From positions 1 through 45,455 of the forward strand of contig BQIW01000030.1 of NCBI GenBank assembly GCA_021604105.1: a stretch of DNA of 45,455 bases, read 5' to 3'. Of the stretch, positions 17,501 through 26,496 are shown piece by piece (positions within the stretch are counted from its first letter, which is position 1; each line of letters begins with the position of its first letter). The notes beneath the pieces were generated by a model. It searched no databases and was not told where the DNA came from. It worked only from the letters and a program-made list of their open reading frames with translations. The position numbers and the translations under genes are program-made. The stretch is from Nitrospirales bacterium. Lineage in GTDB: Bacteria; Nitrospirota; Nitrospiria; Nitrospirales; UBA8639.

Positions 17501-18030
17501 CGATCTCTCACTCCATGTCTTCCCCGGTTGGGTATCTCTCCGGGCGAAAAAGGAAAGGGGCGCATTGTTTCATGTTTTCAGTCAATTCTCAAGTCGCAAT
17601 CCTGAATATCATATAAATGTACCATCAAAAGCCTGACGGTATCGATCTCGAAACCCTGTTCCCTCTGGCTTTTATTCTGATGTACACTGGGTCCTCGAAC
17701 CGGACTGTTCGCGACGAAGTCCAGAGGGGCGCACGGGCACGGATGAAGAAAAGGACACGGCCGATTTTCATATCTCCGGAGTGGATCGCTTGACCTAATC
17801 CACTTTGGTGACGCAATGAAGACTCCGTTTAAAGATAAATGGATCGTGAACCACTGTGGAATAATTTGGACTAGACTGGATGGGGGCGAATATGGTGCGG
17901 CGGCTCAAGAGAAGCCATCTCCAGCCATGTATCTTACGCGGGGAAGCGTATTCCCAGGTCAACCTGTTGTCAGCCATGCGATTCCCCTTCGGCGGCCAGA
18001 ACGAAAAACCCGGCAAACCATGAGTTTCCC
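17501..18030. other. divergent intergenic region between the efflux operon and zwf
   Basis: This 530-base region must hold promoters for both the leftward efflux operon and the rightward zwf gene. I saw no clear -35/-10 pair, operator or supported gene. Short frames here look random. Confidence 0.45.
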
Positions 18031-19410
18031 ATGAACACGCTTCAATCGAACGCCCTGGTCTTTTTCGGGGCCACGGGTGACCTCGCATACAAGAAAATCT
18101 TCCCGTCTCTCCAGGCCATGGTTAAACGCGGCAATCTTGATGTCCCGGTTATTGGCGTGGCCAATAGCGGGTGGAATCTCCAGCAGATGCGGGATCGGAT
18201 GCGGGACAGTCTCGAAAGGGACAGCAGGGGCCTCGACCGTTCGGCCTTCGAGAAGTTGTGCGGCCTGCTGCGTTATGTGGACGGGGATTATCAGGATTCT
18301 GCGACGTTTCGGGCGATTCGCCGGGAACTGGGATCCGCGACGCGTCCTCTTCACTATCTGGCGATTCCTCCATTGCTGTTCGGGACGGTGGTGGAGCAAT
18401 TGGGACAGTCCGGCTGCCATGAAGGCGGAGGCGTGGTGGTTGAAAAGCCCTTCGGGACCGATCTCGCATCGGCGCAGGAACTCAACCGCATTCTTCTCCG
18501 CACGTTTCCGGAGAAGTCGGTGTTTCGCATCGATCACTATCTTGGAAAGCGGCCCATCAAAAACATGTTGTATTTCCGCTTCGCGAATGCCCTTCCCGAG
18601 ACCTTTTGGAATCGTACCCATGTGCAGAGCGTACAGATGACGATGGCCGAGGAATTCGGCGTCCAAGGCCGAGGCGCCTTTTATGATAAAACCGGCGTTA
18701 TTCGTGATGTGATCCAGAATCACTTATTCCAGATATTGGCCAACCTCGCCATGGAACCTCCGATCGGAATAGACAGTGAATCCATTCGGGACGAAAAGGT
18801 AAAAGTTCTGAAGGCCATTCCACCGCTCGACGAACGCAATCTCATTCGCGGACAGTTCCGCGGGTACCGGGCGGAGAAGGGGGTGGCGCCGGACTCACAG
18901 ACAGAAACCTTCGCCGCTCTGCGATTGGAGATACATTCGTGGCGTTGGCAGGGAGTACCATTTTTTATTCGTGCGGGTAAATGTTTGCCGGTCACATGCA
19001 CGGAAATCCTGGTCCGGCTCCGCCAGCCGCCCACAGCCTATCCGTCTGCGAACCTGGCTCCGAATCATCTTCGATTCCGGGTCAGTCCCGACACGTCCCT
19101 CGCCTTTGGCCTGATGACCCCAAAAGTCGGGGAGGATATGGAAGGGCAGGCGTTCGAAGCGATGGTCAGCCGCCAGGCCCAACCTGATGAAACAGATGCG
19201 TATGAACGGGTGTTGACGGACGCGATGGCCGGAGATGCCACGTTGTTTGCCCGTCAGGATTACGTGGAAGAGGCCTGGCGAATCGTGGATCCGATTGTGA
19301 AACGGGTTACACCGGTCTATGACTACGAGCCACAAAGCTGGGGGCCCATGGAAGTCGAGTCAAACGTGGTGCCTCCTGACGGCTGGCTCAATCCGACGGT
19401 CTCTATCTAA
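18031..19410 (+). CDS. zwf: glucose-6-phosphate 1-dehydrogenase
   Basis: A 459-residue protein that oxidises glucose 6-phosphate to 6-phosphogluconolactone with NAD(P)+, the entry to the oxidative pentose phosphate pathway. The nucleotide-binding loop is FGATGDLAYKK (12-22), EKPFG is at 138-142, and the catalytic signature RIDHYLGK at 166-173 carries the substrate-binding and catalytic histidines. The C-terminal half (HSWRWQGVPFFIRAGKCLP) matches the family. It stands alone: no gnd or pgl is adjacent, though pgi is 7 kb away. The ribosome binding site is weak. The C-terminus (WGPMEVESNVVPPDGW) is the usual G6PD ending, so the gene is complete. Confidence 0.95.
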   Translation: MNTLQSNALVFFGATGDLAYKKIFPSLQAMVKRGNLDVPVIGVANSGWNLQQMRDRMRDSLERDSRGLDRSAFEKLCGLLRYVDGDYQDSATFRAIRRELGSATRPLHYLAIPPLLFGTVVEQLGQSGCHEGGGVVVEKPFGTDLASAQELNRILLRTFPEKSVFRIDHYLGKRPIKNMLYFRFANALPETFWNRTHVQSVQMTMAEEFGVQGRGAFYDKTGVIRDVIQNHLFQILANLAMEPPIGIDSESIRDEKVKVLKAIPPLDERNLIRGQFRGYRAEKGVAPDSQTETFAALRLEIHSWRWQGVPFFIRAGKCLPVTCTEILVRLRQPPTAYPSANLAPNHLRFRVSPDTSLAFGLMTPKVGEDMEGQAFEAMVSRQAQPDETDAYERVLTDAMAGDATLFARQDYVEEAWRIVDPIVKRVTPVYDYEPQSWGPMEVESNVVPPDGWLNPTVSI

Positions 19411-19970
19411 TCCTGCATGAATGCCCGTTAGCGTTTTTAGGCGCAGGATTACTATCCAGCATCCTGGAAGCTTCCCCGGTTGGTCCCTTCTCCTATGGTG
19501 CGATGACAAGGAAAACACCCGGCTATCACCGAGATCGTTTTTCCTCGGAATTAGTCAGTCATGCCGGTTGGCCGTGACCATCCCACTCATTCCCGTTTTG
19601 GTAACATGGATTGGGAATCGCCAATTTTGGCTTAATTCCGGTCTCGGGTTTTTTCGGAGACGCGGCGATCCCATGCGCACGGGGAAGATATTCGATTTAT
19701 ATCAACAGAACTCTAAGGAAAAATTTCCTTCGGAGGAACCGGTTATTATAGAAAGCTTCATTCGCTTCGTAGTCTAAATTGATAGTGGCCCCAACCAGGG
19801 GGAGCCAAGCATCACTCCCCGGTCCAAACGTGATCAGATCACCGGTTGGAGTCGAAGCGATAGCATTCCCGCTCCAATCCGGCATTCAGATTACCGTCGA
19901 TTGTACCCCCTTCCATAGCCGTGATCGTGTTTAACAACACCCTACGAACCGAAGGCATTTTTCAATATCG
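19411..19970. other. intergenic region after zwf, no gene supported
   Basis: This 560-base stretch lies before repeat copy C. A minus-strand frame (19697-19885) reads SGNAIASTPTGDLITFGPG and looks protein-like. It has no start signal and matches no family I can name, so it could be a fragment of a lost gene. Confidence 0.4.
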
Positions 19971-20159
19971 GGAGTGTTGAATAATAATAATTTCCAAGGG
20001 CATATTAACCCACAGGTACGTTGCATATGAGAGGCCTCGGGGCTGTTCAAAAAAGTTGTCCAGCAAGGCCGCAGTCATTTTTGCGCGCAGAGCGTACTTC
20101 TAGTACGTGAGCACGGAAAAATGGCGAGAACGCCGCTGGCGGCTTTTTTCAACAGCCCC
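19971..20159 (-). repeat. dispersed repeat, copy C (core 20039-20159 plus side module)
   Basis: A 121-base short-form core in reverse orientation, bounded by GGGGCTGTTCAAAAAAG and CTTTTTTCAACAGCCCC. The terminal seven bases on each side are complementary but differ from those of the other copies. The diverged side module starts GGGAGTGTTGAATAAT at 19971. It lies between the convergent zwf and oprB genes. Confidence 0.87.
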
Positions 20160-20244
20160 ATATCCGTTACGGATCGCTCGCGTATAATACCCTCATAGGT
20201 CATCCTCCGAAATGGGTGTTCCGGCACCACGAATTTCCCGACAT

Positions 20245-21594
20245 TCAGAAATCCATGACCAGCCGTACACCGGAAATGACCGCAAGGTCGTTGCGCTTCC
20301 GCGCGTTCTCGACGAGCTGGAGGTCCGGGGTCAGGTGGAGCCACTTGTTGAGCGCGATGTTATAGTAGAGTTCCACGCCCCATAAATTTTGAAGATCAAC
20401 CACCGGAGACACCAGATCCTTGAAATCATCCGAGAGCCAGTTTTTCCACCAGGCTACGCCCATTCGGTCATGCGGACGTGAGGCCATGACCCCGAAAAAC
20501 TCTACGTTAGCGAAGAGATTATATTGCGCAAACTGCGGATTGTCGGGGCCCACCGTCCCACCGATGAGAAGAGTGGCCTTTCGATCGGGGTTGCCCTCCG
20601 CCTGCCAGAAGTCCTGGTAGAGATAGAGGGCAATGTCCCAGGGCTTTTTCTCTTTGGTGTTTACCAGATTCTGCCCCGGTATCACGACAATGTCGTTGGG
20701 GTCGTTGGAGGGTTGGCCCTTCGTCGAGTATCCGCCGAAGACCATGAAGTAACCCATTTTGTCGTCCAGGTCCCAATAGAGCCTCTGGAACGCGGCCAGC
20801 CAGACTTCCTCGAATGCGTTGCCGAGGCTGCCCCACGATGTCGATTCGTTTTCCGTCCCGAGGACGACAAATCCGGTTTCGGGCCCCTGGTATGTTTGAT
20901 TGATGGTTGTCGCATAACCCCCATACAGGGAGAGGCCCCGAGCGGCGCCGAACCAGGGCAGGGCGCTGATTGTGGAGTTGATATTCCAAAAGCCTTCCTG
21001 TCCGAAGCCCAGATTGGGCCAGAACATGGTCAACGTATCGAGGAGGGACACTTGGCCAAGGGTGACGAGGGCGAGCCGATCATAGAAGAACGGGAAATAC
21101 TGCGAAGCGATGAGTCCGGTAATGTCCGTGCCGTGGTAGTCACCCGGAAGCGGGCTGAGCATCCCTGTGTTCTGAAGGACAAAGGGACCGGCATCGGCGT
21201 TGACATCTTTCCCAAACCGCGTTCTGGCATGGAGGTTGAACGACAAGCCTTCCCACAAGCCGAACACCTTTTTTCCGTCAAGGTTGACCCGATAGTCCAT
21301 CGTCCCGCCATACTCGCCGTTCTCGTTGACACCCCCGCTGGCGACATTTTGATAGTACTGTGACAGCCTGAGGCCGACGTCAAGCCCGTGGTCGTGTAGA
21401 TCCCTCCCCCAATTGCCGGTAAGCTTGTCACGATTCCAGATGTCCTTGAAGGACTCCTCCCAGGATTGATCAGGGGCCGCCGACATCTTGTGAACATGGG
21501 CACCCCTCTCTCCTGCATGAGCCGGCGTCGAAAAGAAGCCAGGCCCCCCGCTAGCCAGGACGAGAAAGCATGCGATGGGGACGCTTTTTTTCAT
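20245..21594 (-). CDS. carbohydrate-selective porin, OprB family
   Basis: A 449-residue outer-membrane beta-barrel protein with a cleavable signal (MKKSVPIACF and onward, probably cut after PAHA). It carries the OprB opening pattern LTGNWGRDLHDHGLDVGLRLSQYY, alternating aromatic beta strands and a C-terminal phenylalanine (RLVMDF) as the barrel-assembly signal. OprB porins let glucose and other sugars cross the outer membrane. The ribosome binding site is AGGAGG. The gene follows the decayed outer-membrane gene and sulfatase on the same strand. With pgi, zwf and the storage-sugar operon nearby, a sugar-uptake role is reasonable but inferred. Confidence 0.9.
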   Translation of the reverse strand: MKKSVPIACFLVLASGGPGFFSTPAHAGERGAHVHKMSAAPDQSWEESFKDIWNRDKLTGNWGRDLHDHGLDVGLRLSQYYQNVASGGVNENGEYGGTMDYRVNLDGKKVFGLWEGLSFNLHARTRFGKDVNADAGPFVLQNTGMLSPLPGDYHGTDITGLIASQYFPFFYDRLALVTLGQVSLLDTLTMFWPNLGFGQEGFWNINSTISALPWFGAARGLSLYGGYATTINQTYQGPETGFVVLGTENESTSWGSLGNAFEEVWLAAFQRLYWDLDDKMGYFMVFGGYSTKGQPSNDPNDIVVIPGQNLVNTKEKKPWDIALYLYQDFWQAEGNPDRKATLLIGGTVGPDNPQFAQYNLFANVEFFGVMASRPHDRMGVAWWKNWLSDDFKDLVSPVVDLQNLWGVELYYNIALNKWLHLTPDLQLVENARKRNDLAVISGVRLVMDF

Positions 21595-21785
21595 GGTTGT
21601 ATTCCTCCTCCTTTTTTCTTATTTCATGCCCGCATCACGCAGCTTTGGCAAAACGTCGCGTGCCCAACGGCATTACACGATTGTGGCGTCGGCATCTGTT
21701 CGACTTTCCGGGGTTCAGCTCCGGCCGAACAGCGGTTTTGTGGTCAACGATTGAATCACGGGGATGACGTTCAGTTTTAACAAGA

Positions 21786-23041
21786 GGGCACCTCTAAAAA
21801 CTACCGACAATGCCCGCCGACTCTGGCATAAGTCCTCGGAAGGAGGATTGACCAATGGCGCTACCCAACCAACTCGGCTTTTTTGATCTTGCCCGCCGCT
21901 ACGAGGCTCTCAGTCACCAGGGTGATCCCTTAGAACGCCTCGCGCAGCAAATCCCCTGGGCTCACTTTTGGAAACCGCTGGAAAAATGTTTGCGCCGCTC
22001 CAAGCGGGAGAAGGGCGGGCGGCCGCCCTTTGAAGCCGTCCTCATGTTCAAAGTTCTCGTCCTGCAAGCCCTCTATAACCTGTCCGATGAGCCAACGGAG
22101 TATCAAATCCGGGATCGGCTCTCCTTCATGCGCTTCTTAGACCTTGATCTCCATCAGCGGATTCCCGATGCCAAAACGATCTGGCTGTTTCGCGAGACCT
22201 TGGCCCAAGCCGGGGTCGTCGAGCGGCTCTTTCAGCAATTTGATAGCTATCCGGCTCAGCAGGGCTTGCAAGCTTGCGGCGGGCAAGTGATCGATGCCTC
22301 GCTGGTCCCGGTCCCCACCCAACGCAACACGCGGGAAGAAAACACCACCCTTCAAGCTGGAGCCTGTCCGGCCGGGTGGGAGGCGCAGCCGGCCAAGCGG
22401 CGCCAGAAAGATACGCAGTCGCGGTGGACCGTCAAGCATGGCGTGAGGCACTATGGCTAAAAGAATCATGTGAATATGGACAACCAGCATAACCTCATTC
22501 GGCGCTATACAGGGACCGATGCGGCGGTGCATGGCAGGCAAGTCCTCGAGGACGTATTGCTGGCCCGGCCCGCAGGTCGTGATGTCTGGGCAGATGCGGC
22601 GTATCGTTCGCAGGCCATCGAAGCCCACCTCACGCGGCGGCAGTTGCGCGCTCGCATTCAGTCCAAAGGCTATCGGCTCACCCCCGTAACGGCCCGGCAG
22701 AAGGCCAGCAATCAGAAGCGTGCGCGGACGCGAGCCCGCGTGGAACATGTCTTCGGCCACCACGTCATGGCCATGGGGGGGCAAACTCTTGCGCACGATT
22801 GGCCTGGTTCGAGCGCGGGCGAAACTCGGACTCCGCAACCTCGCGTATAATTTTCACCGATTCCTCTGGCTGACACGCTCAGCTCATCCGCAACCCGCAT
22901 AAATCGGTGAGTGGGGGAAGAATAGGATGCTCAAACAAGACAAAGGAAGCCCCTCCTCCTCCCGCTCCATCATCCAGTTTCCAGACTCGGCTGACATATC
23001 AACAAGAACACGAGGCACTCCCGGCGTTTTTAGAGGTGTCC
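21786..23041 (+). mobile_element. IS5-family insertion sequence, inactivated
   Basis: A 1256-base element. The left end GGGCACCTCTAAAAAC (21786-21801) and the reverse complement of the right end GGACACCTCTAAAAAC (23026-23041) match at 15 of 16 bases. AAGA flanks both sides (21782-21785 and 23042-23045) as a likely 4-base target duplication; the shared flank can also be read as CAAGAGG, so the exact edge is slightly uncertain. It encodes one DDE transposase, now broken. It sits inside the 3' end of an outer-membrane protein gene and points against it. Confidence 0.85.
21855..22902 (+). pseudogene. IS5-family DDE transposase with a nonsense mutation and a frameshift
   Basis: It starts at an ATG with AGGAGG upstream. 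The N-terminal part (KREKGGRPPFEAVLMFKVLV) and the catalytic residues are recognisable: the first Asp in VIDASLVPVP, the second in VWADAAYRS, and the Glu in RVEHVFGH. In-frame TAA at 22458-22460 replaces the tyrosine codon expected in the conserved GYKNHVN block (it now reads G-stop-KNHVNMDNQHN). Further on, a run of seven G (around 22775-22781) adds one base: the frame leaves at MAMGG and the true ending continues in the next frame as GKLLRTIGLVRARAKLGLRN to the stop at 22902. Both lesions would block a full-length enzyme. Confidence 0.88.
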
Positions 23042-23223
23042 AAGAGGCGCTGGCCGAAGGTCTCCTGACTGACGACCGAGTTTTCCACGCCGCATTGGAG
23101 CTTCACCGGCCGGTTCCCGATCTTTTTGGTCTTGGCAACACCAGCTCGATGGGGATGCTCCATTTGTCCCCGTCCGGGGTCTTGTTGTCGTATGTGTTAA
23201 TTGGATTGAAGCAGGGAATGGAA

Positions 23224-23251
23224 GCAGGGCGGCCCATTCGGGCCGCCCTGC
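23224..23251 (-). terminator. hairpin terminator of the sulfatase gene
   Basis: A perfect 12-bp stem GCAGGGCGGCCC / GGGCCGCCCTGC with a 4-base loop lies 18 bases beyond the sulfatase stop codon. On the minus strand it is followed by TTCCATTCCC, a modest pyrimidine tail. Stem strength and placement make it the best terminator candidate in the window. Confidence 0.75.
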
Positions 23252-23268
23252 ATGAGAACTCCCATGTT

Positions 23269-24882
23269 TTATTTCGATCCACCGCTCTCCTGAAGTTTAG
23301 TCATGACCTCATCCAGGTTGAAGCTGGCCGACTTCTGCCGCTGCGGATAGTCCTTGAACGTGGCCAGGAACTTGCCAACATAGGCCTGTGCCGGCACCAG
23401 CAGGAAGACGTGATCAATTAGCCAGTCGTAATACGTGTTCGACGTGATATCCGCCCGCTCGTAGGGGTCCGTTCGGAGATTGAAGATTTTCGGAATCCGG
23501 AGAGAGACGAACGGCTCGGCCCAGATGCGCAATGTTCCCGGCACTTGTTGCTCCATGAACACCAGCTTCCAGTTGTCGTAACGTAAACCGGTCAGTTGCT
23601 GGTCGTCATTGATATACAGGAACGATTCCCGCGGAGTCTTTGCGACTTGCCCTGTGAGGTACGGCACGAGATTCTCACCGTCGAGGTGGACCCTGTAGGT
23701 CATATCGCCGACCTTGTAGCCTTTCTTCAGCTTTTCTTTTACTTGCGTATCGCCGCCGATCGCCACCAGGGTAGGCAGCCAGTCGTGATGGGCGACCATC
23801 TCATTGGACACCTGGCCCGGTTTGATCTTGCCCGGCCAGCGGACCATGGCTGGTACCCGGTAGGCCCCTTCCCAGTTCGAGTTTTTCTCGTTTCGAAATG
23901 GTGTCATCGCTGCGTCCGGCCAGGAATTCATGTGCGGACCGTTGTCGGTGCTGTACATGACAAAGGTATTGTTTGCAATGCCCAGATCGTCCAATGCCTT
24001 GAGGACTTCACCGACATTTTTGTCGTGGTCGATCATGGTGTCATGGTACGGGCTTTGCCAGCGCCCGGACTGGCCGACGCTCTCCGGCTTGGTATGCGTC
24101 CGGAAGTGCATGTGGGTGAAATTCACCCAGACAAAGGCCGGTTTACCCGCTTTGTTTTGCCGCTGAATAAAATCCACGGCCCGGTCCGCAATGTCGTCGT
24201 CGATGGTTTCCATGCGTTTTTTGGTGAGCGGGCCGGTGTCCTCGCAGACCTGCTTGCCGACTTTGCCGAAGCGTGGATCTTCGGTGGGGTCGTCCTGTTT
24301 CGAGGCCTTGCAGTCCATCACACCACGTGGACCGAATTTGGCACGGAACTCGGGACTTTTCGGATAATCGGGCAACTCCGGCTCTTCCTCCGCGTTCAGG
24401 TGGTACAGGTTGCCGTAGAACTCGTCGAAGCCGTGGACGGTAGGCAGGAACTCGTTGCGATCCCCCAGATGGTTTTTGCCGAACTGGCCGGTGGCATAGC
24501 CTTGTGCCTTCAACAACTCCGCAATGGTCGGATCTTCCTTCTGCAAGCCTAACGTAGCTCCCGGCAAGCCGACCTTGGTCAGGCCGGTGCGTAATCCGGA
24601 CTGACCGGTGATGAACGATGCCCGCCCGGCGGTGCAGCTCTGTTCGGCATAATAGTCGGTAAACATCATGCCTTCCTTGGCGATTCGATCAATGTTAGGC
24701 GTCTGGTAGCCCATCACGCCGTGCGAGTAGGCGCTGATGTTCGACTGTCCGATGTCATCGCCCCAAATGATCACGATGTTGGGCTTTGTGTTTTCAGCGG
24801 CATCCACGGTCATGGGCAGCAACAGACACCCCCATATCAGCAGCGCGGTGATCAAGCGGGTTTTCATCTTCCACGGGTTCAT
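23269..24882 (-). CDS. arylsulfatase, secreted, with CTAGR active-site motif
   Basis: The start at 24882 is chosen because AAGGAGGTG stands just before that ATG and a signal peptide follows (MNPWKMKTRLITALLIWG and onward, cut near VDAA), giving 537 residues. The metal-binding start PNIVIIWGDDIG, the sulfatase signature SCTAGRASFITG (Cys83 to be converted to formylglycine), GKNHLGD and a later STDNGPHMNSW show a type I sulfatase that cleaves sulfate esters in the periplasm. The motif is C-x-A-x-R rather than the common C-x-P-x-R. No formylglycine-generating enzyme is encoded in the window. A strong hairpin terminator follows. The substrate is unknown. Confidence 0.93.
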   Translation of the reverse strand: MNPWKMKTRLITALLIWGCLLLPMTVDAAENTKPNIVIIWGDDIGQSNISAYSHGVMGYQTPNIDRIAKEGMMFTDYYAEQSCTAGRASFITGQSGLRTGLTKVGLPGATLGLQKEDPTIAELLKAQGYATGQFGKNHLGDRNEFLPTVHGFDEFYGNLYHLNAEEEPELPDYPKSPEFRAKFGPRGVMDCKASKQDDPTEDPRFGKVGKQVCEDTGPLTKKRMETIDDDIADRAVDFIQRQNKAGKPAFVWVNFTHMHFRTHTKPESVGQSGRWQSPYHDTMIDHDKNVGEVLKALDDLGIANNTFVMYSTDNGPHMNSWPDAAMTPFRNEKNSNWEGAYRVPAMVRWPGKIKPGQVSNEMVAHHDWLPTLVAIGGDTQVKEKLKKGYKVGDMTYRVHLDGENLVPYLTGQVAKTPRESFLYINDDQQLTGLRYDNWKLVFMEQQVPGTLRIWAEPFVSLRIPKIFNLRTDPYERADITSNTYYDWLIDHVFLLVPAQAYVGKFLATFKDYPQRQKSASFNLDEVMTKLQESGGSK

Positions 24883-25750
24883 TGAGTTCACCTCCTTATG
24901 GTTGTATGTTTGAACCGAGTTTCCTCCTATGACCATAAAAAAATCATAGAAATTAGTCATCATCAGGCGAACCTGTCCTCACCATCAATGTTTGGCATTG
25001 GATTCCCCTAAAGTTTGAAAATTGTTACCAGCTTGTTCAGCCCTCGAGGCTTGCCAATTCCGAATATGTGGTCATCGAGTGTTTGTGGATTAACCTCTTC
25101 ACCGGCGGCTCGAAACAGATACGATCCACATGGCCCGCTTTGATGAGTCGCCAGAGTAGGGATAACGATCGCCCTTCTCCCATTCGCGTTTGCACACTGG
25201 GTATCAACTGCCGATGGTGCATTGTCTCACCGTAACCAGCCAAATTTTTTTCAATGACCCATTGCCCTTTGGGTTCGGTCCTATCCAGCAGGTGAAGTTT
25301 GACCGTTCCTATCGCCTAATGCACGTGGTGCAGCGGTTGGAAACCAATGGGTCCGTTACGTCGTGATCCCGGTATTATGCTGGATTTCTTTGAGCTCTCA
25401 TCTGATAATCAGGAAACTACAAATTTTTGACTTTAGCCACCAATTTCGAAAATTTTTTAATGGTAGGCTAGAAACAGTTTTGATTTACAAACAAGATCAG
25501 ACGAGACAACAGGGCACTTGCCCCATTCCAGTCGTGAGAATTTTTCTATTCACAAGAGCCTCTTAGTACACAGGCCTGTTGAACCATGTGCTTTTCTATG
25601 GGCATAAACATCGTCATTATATAAAGGTTTTGAAAAAGGCTCAAATACAAAAACAGCAATTCATGGGGCATTTTAGGACACAAATCTTAAAAGGATGAGA
25701 GGCAAAAATCCTCACCTACTCAATAAGAATAGTTTCTACTTTTCCCCGGC
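24883..25750. other. long gene-poor region, left part
   Basis: About 870 bases from the sulfatase leader to the SYLF remnant. It is more AT-rich than the neighbouring genes. No open frame with a start signal or family resemblance was found. It may be eroded sequence, since a gene remnant follows directly. Confidence 0.5.
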
Positions 25751-25915
25751 GATATTCCCTTAATTTCCCCGTTTGGGGTTTCCGGTGATTTTAACCACGC
25801 CGATTATGTCACTGCTGTCCAACTAAAAAAAAGTATCAGTACCACCGCCGTGTCGGACCTGTGAATTTCCGGACTTGTATCGGCCTTGCGTCATGCACCT
25901 GTTCGTCATGAATGA
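25751..25915 (+). pseudogene. decayed second copy of the SYLF protein gene, 3' end only
   Basis: Reading in frame gives DIPLISPFGVSGDFNHADY, then ISTTAVSDL, a TGA stop, ISGLVSALRHAPVRHE and a stop at 25913-25915. The intact SYLF protein at 9178-9933 ends in DLPVQGIRIAVSNDFNQAYY, IISANAVSEPGLSGLISALR and HQPVRSE, so the match runs to the very last codon. The stop replaces the Pro-Gly of the intact copy, and about one codon is missing near the front. Nothing recognisable remains upstream of about 25740. Confidence 0.8.
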
Positions 25916-26372
25916 GAAATGAACACGGAGGGTGCCTCCATTCCATTGACCTAAGATTCCATACGCACTTGGCGATTGGAGGAGAGATCGGTTGAGCACT
26001 CCGGCCAGAACACAAGAGCACCGGCAACTGTGGGGTGAGATTCCTGGTCAGGATGGCTTTGATGCGGCCGAGGCTGAGGAGTGCAGCCAAGAAAGACACA
26101 GAAAGCAAAAAACGGAGCTTCATGTTGGGAACTGTCTGGAAGGGGGAGGGGAGTAGGAAAGGGCTGGAAAGCCATTTCACGTCCTAATTCGGCATTCGAG
26201 ACCTCTATCCTCATTCAGGAGGTTTTTGCGAGCCTCTAGCTCGTGGATTTTATAAGGCATTGAATCACAACCGCAGCAGTGATATTTCTGTAGCCTAATT
26301 GGCTGAGGGGTGGGGTTCCTTCCGATTATTCCACGACTGTCTGCAAGTATGTCCTCTATCCCTCCGCACCTA
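25916..26372. other. long gene-poor region, right part
   Basis: No supported gene lies between the SYLF remnant and the pgi promoter. A minus-strand frame from 26123 begins like a signal peptide (MKLRFLLSVSFLAALLSLG) but has no ribosome binding site and soon loses protein character, so it may be another fragment. Confidence 0.4.
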
Positions 26373-26400
26373 TTGACACTTTTCATTACACTGTTACAAT
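26373..26400 (+). promoter_or_regulatory. strong sigma-70-like promoter of pgi
   Basis: TTGACA (26373-26378, exact -35 consensus) and TACAAT (26395-26400, 5 of 6 for -10) are separated by 16 bases, about 97 bases before the pgi ATG. This is the best promoter match seen in the window and predicts high, largely constitutive expression. Confidence 0.6.
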
Positions 26401-26496
26401 CACGGGCCAAGAATTTCCTACAAAACCCTTTCCCTCTCAAAAGAAAAATTTCCAAAAATCTACCAAGGTACTAACCCATAAAAGGGAGCCTTCCTT

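Larger units (their letters stand above)
21715..23210 (-). pseudogene. 3' remnant of an outer-membrane 'transporter'-type protein, split by the IS
   Basis: On the minus strand, right of the IS, the frame reads TPDGDKWSIPIEL, then (after loss of about one base near 23140) VAKTKKIGNRPVKLQCGVEN and SVVSQETFGQRLL. If the IS and one target copy are removed, the frame continues on the left side as LKLNVIPVIQSLTTKPLFGRS and stops at 21715-21717. The pattern W-x-x-P-I-G-x-G-V-x-K-x-x-K-I-G-x-x-P-V followed by a terminal beta strand is that of a common outer-membrane family annotated only as 'transporter'. Only about the last 70 residues remain and the 5' end is lost before 23210. It has two lesions, a frameshift and the IS insertion, so it is dead. 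Confidence 0.65.

Noticed and set aside
19697-19885. Minus-strand 62-codon frame reading SGNAIASTPTGDLITFGPG
   Set aside because: No start signal and no recognisable domain. Possible remnant, but not supported.
21786-23041. Programmed frameshifting in the IS transposase at the G run
   Set aside because: The upstream in-frame TAA already prevents a full-length product, and the G-run shift occurs after the last catalytic residue; decay is simpler.
23042-23421. Plus-strand frame after the IS (164 codons, crossing into the sulfatase)
   Set aside because: It overlaps the sulfatase end and the outer-membrane remnant read on the other strand, and shows no domain.
25836-26123. Minus-strand frame beginning with a signal-peptide-like stretch MKLRFLLSVSFLAALLSLG
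   Set aside because: No Shine-Dalgarno sequence, low-quality sequence after the signal, and it runs into the SYLF remnant on the other strand.
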